DNA from: Prosapia bicincta
Lineage: Eukaryota; Arthropoda; Insecta; Hemiptera; Cercopidae
Assembly (NCBI GenBank): GCA_036971475.1
Contig: JBAIZL010000008.1
Coordinates: 30,121,219-30,185,218, forward strand
Length of the DNA stretch: 64,000 nt
Reading direction: 5' to 3'
Part shown: positions 58,785-64,000 of the stretch, in pieces
Layout: every line of letters begins with the position of its first letter
Position numbering within the stretch: position 1 is the first letter of the stretch
The notes under the pieces: model-generated
What the model saw: the letters and a program-made list of their open reading frames with translations, nothing else
Database searches by the model: none
Told to the model about the DNA's origin: nothing
Position numbers and translations under genes: made by a program

Positions 58785-59130
58785 AGTCCACATCAAACAT
58801 TGCAACATGTTCGTGATAGCTCTAAACTGGACATTTTTTGTGCATTGAGCAAGAACAAAAAGTACAGCCCATTTTTTTCCAAGAGAGAACCATCAACAAG
58901 ATAGTGTACCTGGATATGTTCCAAACATATTTAATGGCACAGATAAATGAGGATAACCAAGAACGAATTATTTACTTCATGCAAGCTATGGCACCATTCC
59001 ACTACCTGACTGACGTTCGGGATTTTTTCAATCATCACTTTTTGGTCAATTGCATGTACCAACTGATGTGCCAATTACATGATCCCCACTTTCCCTAGAC
59101 CTGACACAATTAGATTGTTTCAATAGGGAT
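58785..59130 (+). pseudogene. Mariner-type transposase, DDE-domain fragment
   Basis: The frame from 58785 reads SPHQTLQHVRDSSKLDIFCA and LSKNKKYSPFF. After a frameshift at about 58880 it continues FFQERTINKIVYLDMFQTYL, MAQINEDNQERIIYFMQAMA and PFHYLTDVRDFFNHHF, then LHDPHFP before a stop. The family pattern is S-KLNVFCALS--KVYGPFFF-E-TVTG--YLDML--WLMPQL, FIFQQDGAPPH-H-DVR-FLN. The QQDGAPPH stretch, which holds a catalytic Asp, reads MQAMAPFH, so that Asp is lost. It belongs with the HTH fragment upstream. Confidence 0.72.
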
Positions 59131-59600
59131 TCATCATAAATATTGTGTATATATCTAGTTTGCCGGCTTTTTTACCAAAATTCAGATCAAGAATTCATGC
59201 TTCCACTGAGCAAGTTACACCTGGAATGGTACAGTCATTTTTAGACGAAACTGACTACAATGAATTGTGTGCAATATAACCAACAAAACCCACATAGAAC
59301 ATCTCAAGTTTAAGGTAAAAAGACGATGTCTTTCCCTTTAAAACAACACTAAAACCATCTTTATAGCTTTTTAAAATAAATTTGTATGAATTTTCAAAGT
59401 CCATTTTGAAACAACCTGTATTGGAAAATTTGCACTTGAGTTATGACATACGCTTTTTCTCCATTCCTGATGAACTGCACTGTTAAATTTCAGTCAACCA
59501 CGTTGTCTTAACAATGAGCAGAATTATAGGTTTCCTAATAATAGGGAGCACCTTGTGATGTCCCCAGGTATAAAGTGAAGTGTTTTTATTAATTTCTTAA
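59131..59600. other. Non-coding DNA, likely tail of the mariner remnant
   Basis: No readable frame. Sequence after 59130 may still be the decayed C-terminus of the mariner-type copy, but no motif confirms it. CTGATGA occurs at about 59467 without a following GAAA hairpin. Confidence 0.35.
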
Positions 59601-60495
59601 AGGTATTTGATCCTGTTGATACTAGAAACAGTAGAAATAAATAAGAGTGGTTGCATTACACTGGATTAGTTCATACCTCAAGAGACAATCACAGTGAATT
59701 TGAATTAATAATTCTGAGTGGATCAAAATTTGTAAAAAAAAAGTTCCCACAAGGATCTGTTCTCTTGGTATTCTATTTATAATATGTATTACCCACCAAT
59801 TAAATATGCCATTGTCTGGAGAAATTGGTGTTTTTGCTAACAATATTCCAATCAATTATACTAAGAAACACTTAGAAACCATATGATCTGAAATTAATCG
59901 AGATTTAAATACAACAAAGGATTGGTATAACAGTAATTGGATCTTGGTAAACATATCAAAACGCAAAGTATATCAATTTCGATTTAAAATGGTATTTCTG
60001 TCAATCTAGAATAAAATGTAACATTAAAAATAAATGCAAAGTTAATTTGTTATCATTCGAGTGTATAACAATAAAAAAAGTAAGCTCTAAAAAATTACTG
60101 GGAGTTCCCCAGGCAAAAAAGTATTTTAAACATCTCACATTACACAGCTGCAAACAGAGCTATGTAAAAAATGACATTTTTACTTTATGAGATATTGACT
60201 AAATGCATTTTTTTCAACTCTATATTTTGCTCTAAGCCACTCCAAAACTGTTTATAGAATTGAAAATTGGAGAGGAGCAGATAATTTGTAATTGAAAATA
60301 ACAGAACGATATTATGAGCATTATCACATTTAATTTTAGCGAAGATCTTATTTTCTGTTTGTTTATGAACTCAATATTCTTCCAGTAAATCATCTTGACA
60401 TTCTTAATGCACTGAAACTATTTTATAACAGAAATGGCAATGTACCAGAGATAATGTATAAAGGCACAAGAAGTGTAAATAAAAGATTTTTAGGA
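59601..60495 (+). pseudogene. CR1/L2-like non-LTR retrotransposon RT, decayed
   Basis: Pieces in order: FDPVDTRNS (the FDTVDH region), HYTGLVH, KFPQGSVLLVFYL (for VPQGSVLGP-LFLIYIND), FANNIPINYTKK (for FADDT), INRDLNTTKDWYNSNWILVN (for IN-DL--L--WF--N-L-LN). After a gap come ILPVNHLDILNALKLFYNRN and MYKGTRSVNKR, which match the C-terminal tail of CR1/L2-like ORF2 proteins. Multiple stops and frameshifts are present. The catalytic FADD reads FANN. An old, truncated copy; the clade call is approximate. Confidence 0.6.
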
Positions 60496-60676
60496 AAAGT
60501 TATACTTTTTTGTGACCAAAATGATTTAATTTAGTTAAAAAATATGGTAAGTAGGAAAAATATTGAGTTAATAAACTGTATTGTATTTAAACTGAAAAAT
60601 AGCTACAACAAAAAAATGTTGCGCGATTTAGAAAAGATGTTAACTTGAGCTAGAATTTAAGATATAATAGGTAAAC

Positions 60677-61446
60677 CAGGCGCGTATCCAAGGGGGGGGG
60701 CAATGGGGCGATCGCCAACCCCAACCCTCAAGAACTTTGGGTTAAAAATCGACAATATATCATTAAATTAGGACTTTTTTCAATAATTAAGTTATTATAT
60801 ACTCTCAAATATAAAATCCTAACTGTAGTAAATATAATAATAATTTTGTAACATTGTAATACTCTTTGAATAATTACAAAATTAGAATCACTTATCAAAT
60901 GCTAGTCTATGTTTATAAATACACTCAAATTTTAACTTAATTTACCTAAGTTAATTCGTCTTTTATTGTAAATAAAAAATAAAATTTTAATTTTTAATTT
61001 GTAAATGTGACGCGTTTCCTCGACATACCCTCGTAAAGGTCTAAAAGTTTTAACAACAGATAGCACTAGTGAAGCTTAGTCTCGAACATATGATTTTCAA
61101 TACGTAATTTTGCAAGCGTAATATTCGCAGTTGACTCCGGAATTGTTCGTGTTGGAAGAATAACTACTTATATTAATTAATAAACAATTTTTATAATAAT
61201 ATCTTATTATAAAATTAATAATATTTTCTAGCCATAAGTGTTATCGAAACTGGAATAATTATTTATTAAAAAGTCTAATTTGCTACGAATCTTAATCACG
61301 TTACCAATTTCTAACGCAAGCGTAGAAAGAACTTTTTCTGTTCTATGTTTTTACATACACGCACACGCGCGCACACACACACACATTTTATATATATAGA
61401 ATGCATCGATCGCCCCCCCCAAAGCAAGTCGCTGGATACGCGCCTG
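60677..61446 (+). mobile_element. hAT-type transposon with C-terminal transposase remnant (770 bp)
   Basis: Both ends carry CAGGCGCGTATCCA as terminal inverted repeats (14 perfect bases). A run of G then ends in GCGATCG on each side. The flanks show only a 5-base match (GTAAA at 60671-60675 and 61447-61451), not a clean 8-bp duplication, so the insertion site has decayed or the boundary is one base off. The interior encodes the end of a hAT dimerisation domain (61289-61354), which shows it derives from an autonomous hAT element by internal deletion. It also contains an (CA)n/CGCG microsatellite at about 61355-61386. Confidence 0.85.
61289..61354 (+). pseudogene. hAT transposase dimerisation-domain remnant
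   Basis: The frame 61289-61354 reads ILITLPISNASVERTFSVL followed by CFY. The hAT C-terminal dimerisation region has the pattern L--LPVSSASVERSFS-LK, with the S-A-S-VER-FS core fully kept here. No upstream DDE or zinc-finger sequence is readable in the element, and the rest of the domain is lost in the microsatellite that follows. Confidence 0.8.
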
Positions 61447-62809
61447 GTAAATGATAGTTTTGCTGATAACATTAGGGTTATTACATTGCAATTGTTTTTT
61501 AACATCAATTCAACTAAGACATGCTTAATGCATAACGACTCTCATAAAGTGGCCATTGCACATTTTATTTTTCATCTTTATTCATGATAAATGTAGTTTT
61601 GTTCATTCAGTTGTGCTACAAGCTAAGTTTGTAAATAGTTTTAATTCCACTATAAGAAACATAGGAGTTTAGTTTAGAATGTATGTCATATTAATTTTTT
61701 GTATAGTGATTAATACTGGTTTTGATCGCTAGTTTTCCAAGATTAAATTGTAAACAACATGTTTTTATATAGAATAAATGAATTTATATTCTATTGTATA
61801 TTGTCTATCCCTTATTGCATGTACTTACCTGCCAGGATATAACTATTTGTTGATTATTTTGTCATGGAGGAAGAACATTTCAGAATTTTTTATTCAATTA
61901 ATGCTTAGTGCTAATCATTGGTATTAACCTTCACTAGCTCAGGAGCCACTAAAGATAAAAACTGTCTACCTTACTTTAGTTGTCAGAAAAATCATGTAAT
62001 AGTGCGTCATAACAATGTTCTACATCTGAATAATTTCAACGTCTTGCCTCTTCGATGTTACAACCACCTTAATATTTTGTAAAGCTCATTCACTTAAATC
62101 TCTCTCTATTTTTGCTCACAACTCAAAAAACTATTTATATGTATACAAAAAATCAGATCACAAAGCACTTGATCCCCAGAGGATGCCAGTACATGATTTA
62201 GTAAACAAACACTTTTTTATACGCCTACTCCCTTAAAACCAAAGTTTAAATTATTCTCTGTCTTATACAATATACAGGGTAAAATTAATGGATTACCAAA
62301 ACTCTCTGTTTATCCCAGTTATGCTCCAAATGAATTTAGCTCAAATCTTTAGATCCTATTTTGATTATGACTTGACTTAAAATTGTGTATTTCATTGTGA
62401 ACATAATTCTACCTGGTAGCACTTGGTCCTGTTAAGGTGTAACCCCAAGAGCCCTTGTACAATTTAAAAATATAATATTTTCTACAAAGTTAGGTTGTTA
62501 TTTTCAACCATCCACAGAGATAGAGAACTATTTAATATTGGTGGTCTTCAACTCTATTAGTTACATTTCACCTAACCTCCATTTTTGGAGACTTAGTGCT
62601 CCATTTTAAATTTTGATAAAAGTGTTTGTAGAATTTTCTACCACTGCAACTTCAATAGAGTCTCTGTATCATTCAGTTTACAGAAGAAGAATTTGTAATC
62701 TATACCGTATGGAGGAAAAAACTGTGATTTCTATATCGCTGTAAGTTACTAACTGTTATAATCTAGGGTGTTATAAAGAAGTGTTTCCGGGGGCCTAAAT
62801 AACGCAAAC
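61447..62809. other. AT-rich non-coding DNA, no gene supported
   Basis: Just right of the hAT element a short frame reads DSFADNIRVITLQLFFNIN, followed by STKTCLMHND. This vaguely recalls an RT FADD---N---KT stretch, but it is too short to call. The remainder to 62809 shows no motif. Confidence 0.4.
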
Positions 62810-63028
62810 TTGTTAGATGTTGCTTTATGGATTGCTACAGCATGGGATCCAATCAGACTGATAACACTAGTTAAATCATTGCAAAAACTATTGGATCATA
62901 AAGCAAACAATGAGGGAATTGAAAACGTTTTACAAACAGAAATCATTGTCAGAGAAATAAATGAAGAAATCGACAATCTTCTCAGAAACATTCCTCGTTG
63001 TAAGGCATATAAACATGATCAATGTTAG
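62810..63028 (+). pseudogene. Tigger/pogo-type transposase, C-terminal fragment
   Basis: The frame reads LLDVALWIATAWDPIRLITL, VKSLQKLLDHKANNEGIENV and ends KAYKHDQC. Tigger/jerky-type transposases have a region downstream of the DDE domain of the form D-----AW--V---TL--SW-KLL. The AW--I---TL--S--KLL spacing agrees. The rest of this reading frame is not diagnostic. It lies upstream of, not downstream of, the DDE-domain piece at 63266, so the parts are out of order. Confidence 0.45.
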
Positions 63029-63204
63029 CATGAATGAATGGATAAAAGAGATTGAAATTCATGAGTATACTACTTATGATATTATAATATATCATAATTC
63101 TATAGACTTAGAGAGCACGTGCGCCTGCCAAAGGCGACGAAAGAAAAAAAAACTTTGACACATAGCGAGGCTGAACAAGTACGTCAAACAACAAGATGAA
63201 GGAA

Positions 63205-63246
63205 CAGGACCCCGTCTTACGCGATTCCCAAGTTACGCGGTTTTAA
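63205..63246 (+). mobile_element. Tigger-like terminal sequence (candidate)
   Basis: CAGGACCCCGTCTTACGCG followed by ATTCCCAAGTTACGCGGTTT resembles Tigger/pogo terminal inverted repeats, which carry paired TTACGCG blocks after a leading CAG. It lies between the two transposase pieces. The opposite terminus and the TA duplication were not found. Confidence 0.4.
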
Positions 63247-63265
63247 ATCATGCTGTCCGAGTTAT

Positions 63266-63463
63266 GCAGAAACTGTCCTGTTCTGGAAGAAAATGCCTAA
63301 GAGAACTTTTATAGCTCATGAAGAGAAAATATTTTTAGGTGTTAAGGCCGAGAAAGACTGATTGACAGTGATGGTTGGCGCAAATACAACTGGTGACTGT
63401 AAGTTGCAACCTCTCATAGTTTATCGCTCAGAAAATCCAAGGTCATTAAAAAAATATATCTAA
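63266..63463 (+). pseudogene. Tigger/pogo-type transposase, DDE-domain fragment
   Basis: The frame from 63266 gives AETVLFWKKMPKRTFIAHEE, then GVKAEKD, an in-frame TGA at 63359-63361, then LTVMVGANTTGDCKLQPLIV and YRSENPRSLKKYI before TAA. The Tigger DDE domain has DETGLFWK-MP-RTF---EE---GFKA-KDRLT-L--AN--GD-KLKPL-I--SENPRALK. The match is continuous over 65 codons with one nonsense change (Arg to stop is the simplest reading). The first catalytic Asp of DETGLFW is Ala here (AETVLFW). Both ends are truncated. Confidence 0.85.
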
Positions 63464-63487
63464 AGCTAGCTTGTCCTTGATTTGGAA

Positions 63488-63720
63488 TATATTAATTAAA
63501 ACAACCTCTCACCACAAATTCAACAAATTTTATTTTAACCTTATGTACATTTCGACTACAAAGTAATCATCTTCAGAGGTATTTTTACAAATAAACTATT
63601 TATTATTAAATAATTATTTGTAAAAATACCTCTGAATATGATTACTTTGTAGTCGAAATGTACATAAGGTTAAAATAAAATTTGTTGAATTTGTGGTGAG
63701 AGGTTGTTTTAATTAATATA
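63488..63720. repeat. Large palindrome, arms about 107 bp
   Basis: Arms at 63488-63595 and 63613-63720 are almost perfect inverted copies separated by a loop of about 17 bases. They begin TATATTAATTAAAACAACC and end with its complement. Visible mismatches are very few (for example CTTCAG versus CTGAAT-side differences at about 63570 and 63638). The transcript would form one long hairpin. Each arm holds a hammerhead-like core. The structure may be a foldback of two head-to-head copies of a short element. Confidence 0.93.
63550..63576 (-). ncRNA. Hammerhead-like ribozyme core (candidate)
   Basis: On the minus strand: CTGAAGA, then a hairpin with stem GATTAC / GTAGTC (six pairs, one G-U) and loop TTT, then GAAA. 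It is 27 bases long, the same length and layout as the motif at 4248-4274 but with a different stem. The opposite arm carries CTGAATA in place of CTGAAGA on the plus strand. CTGAAGA departs from the hammerhead consensus CTGATGA at one base, which would weaken activity. Confidence 0.35.
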
Positions 63721-64000
63721 AACATTTACGCCACAGTTGCTTTAAGTTGTTGTCTTGATTTGGAAGTCGCATCGGAAGGCTTGGGTGACAGCTTTTTTTG
63801 TAGATTGGTTTGGTCATCATTTTATACCTCTAATCTAAAACAAATTTTAAAATAATTTAATCCATTTTTGTATTAAAAAAAATACCTTTTTGGTTTGATT
63901 CAAATGTAATTTTTTTTGAATTAATAATTGTTGTTAAACTTACTTATCCGATGATAAGTTATTTATACAAAAGAAGTTGGATTCATTTACATCTATGTTG
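63721..64000. other. AT-rich non-coding DNA, nothing recognised
   Basis: No motif, repeat or open frame could be supported to the end of the window. Confidence 0.5.

Noticed and set aside
59461..59495. Fifth hammerhead-like motif (CTGATGA at about 59467)
   Set aside because: No hairpin closing onto GAAA follows, so it fails the pattern shared by the other four.
61447..61600. RT fragment right of the hAT element (FADN, STKT)
   Set aside because: Too short, and similar residues occur by chance; no PQG or neighbouring motif.
1..64000. tRNA, rRNA or TTAGG telomere repeats
   Set aside because: No tRNA T-arm/cloverleaf, rRNA stretch or telomeric repeat was found by eye on either strand. A covariance search could still find a divergent tRNA.

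Overview
The window is an AT-rich animal genomic segment, most probably from an insect or another arthropod. No host protein-coding gene, tRNA or rRNA could be recognised. The evidence for this kind of genome is its content: I-like and LOA/R1-like non-LTR retrotransposons, Penelope-like elements (PLEs), hAT, Tc1/mariner and Tigger remnants, many (TA)n tracts, and a very large euchromatin-flanked satellite. The species cannot be named from the sequence.

Left flank (1-13.66 kb): AT-rich DNA with old mobile-element debris. At least three PLE fragments carry a reverse-transcriptase (RT) or GIY-YIG signature (3.93-4.07, 4.4-4.98, 5.34-5.51 and 6.04-6.17 kb). There are several hairpin-forming inverted repeats, a 3 x 182-bp tandem repeat (8.245-8.79 kb), and a clean 489-bp hAT-type non-autonomous element with an 8-bp target site duplication (TSD) (9.393-9.881 kb).

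Centre (13.66-56.45 kb): about 43 kb of one head-to-tail satellite superfamily with 111-112-bp monomers. It is arranged as consecutive blocks of distinct subfamilies (here named A, B, C, D, E), all in the same orientation. Block A (112 bp, about 155 copies) has nested higher-order repeats of about 1.58, 3.26 and 3.03 kb. Blocks B and C are 111 bp long, so they give long artefactual open frames. Block E has a 555-bp (5-monomer) higher-order unit. Two non-LTR retrotransposons interrupt the array. One is an I-like element on the minus strand (39.27-45.07 kb). The other is a LOA/R1-like element on the plus strand (47.29-52.17 kb) with a perfect 12-bp TSD made of satellite sequence. Both carry ORF1 and ORF2 with AP-endonuclease, RT and RNase H domains, and both are inactivated by stops, frameshifts, deletions and catalytic-residue changes.

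Right flank (56.45-64 kb): a graveyard of DNA transposons and retroelements. It holds a CGGBP1-like hAT transposase fragment (minus), a broken mariner-type transposase split by AT microsatellites and a hammerhead-like motif, a decayed CR1/L2-like RT, a 770-bp hAT element that still encodes a piece of the hAT dimerisation domain, Tigger/pogo transposase pieces in rearranged order, and a large near-perfect palindrome.

The most interesting signals are the layered satellite architecture with two retrotransposons inserted within a few bases of the same monomer phase, and a set of four dispersed CUGANGA-hairpin-GAAA motifs with different but complementary stems. These resemble the hammerhead ribozymes known from PLEs.
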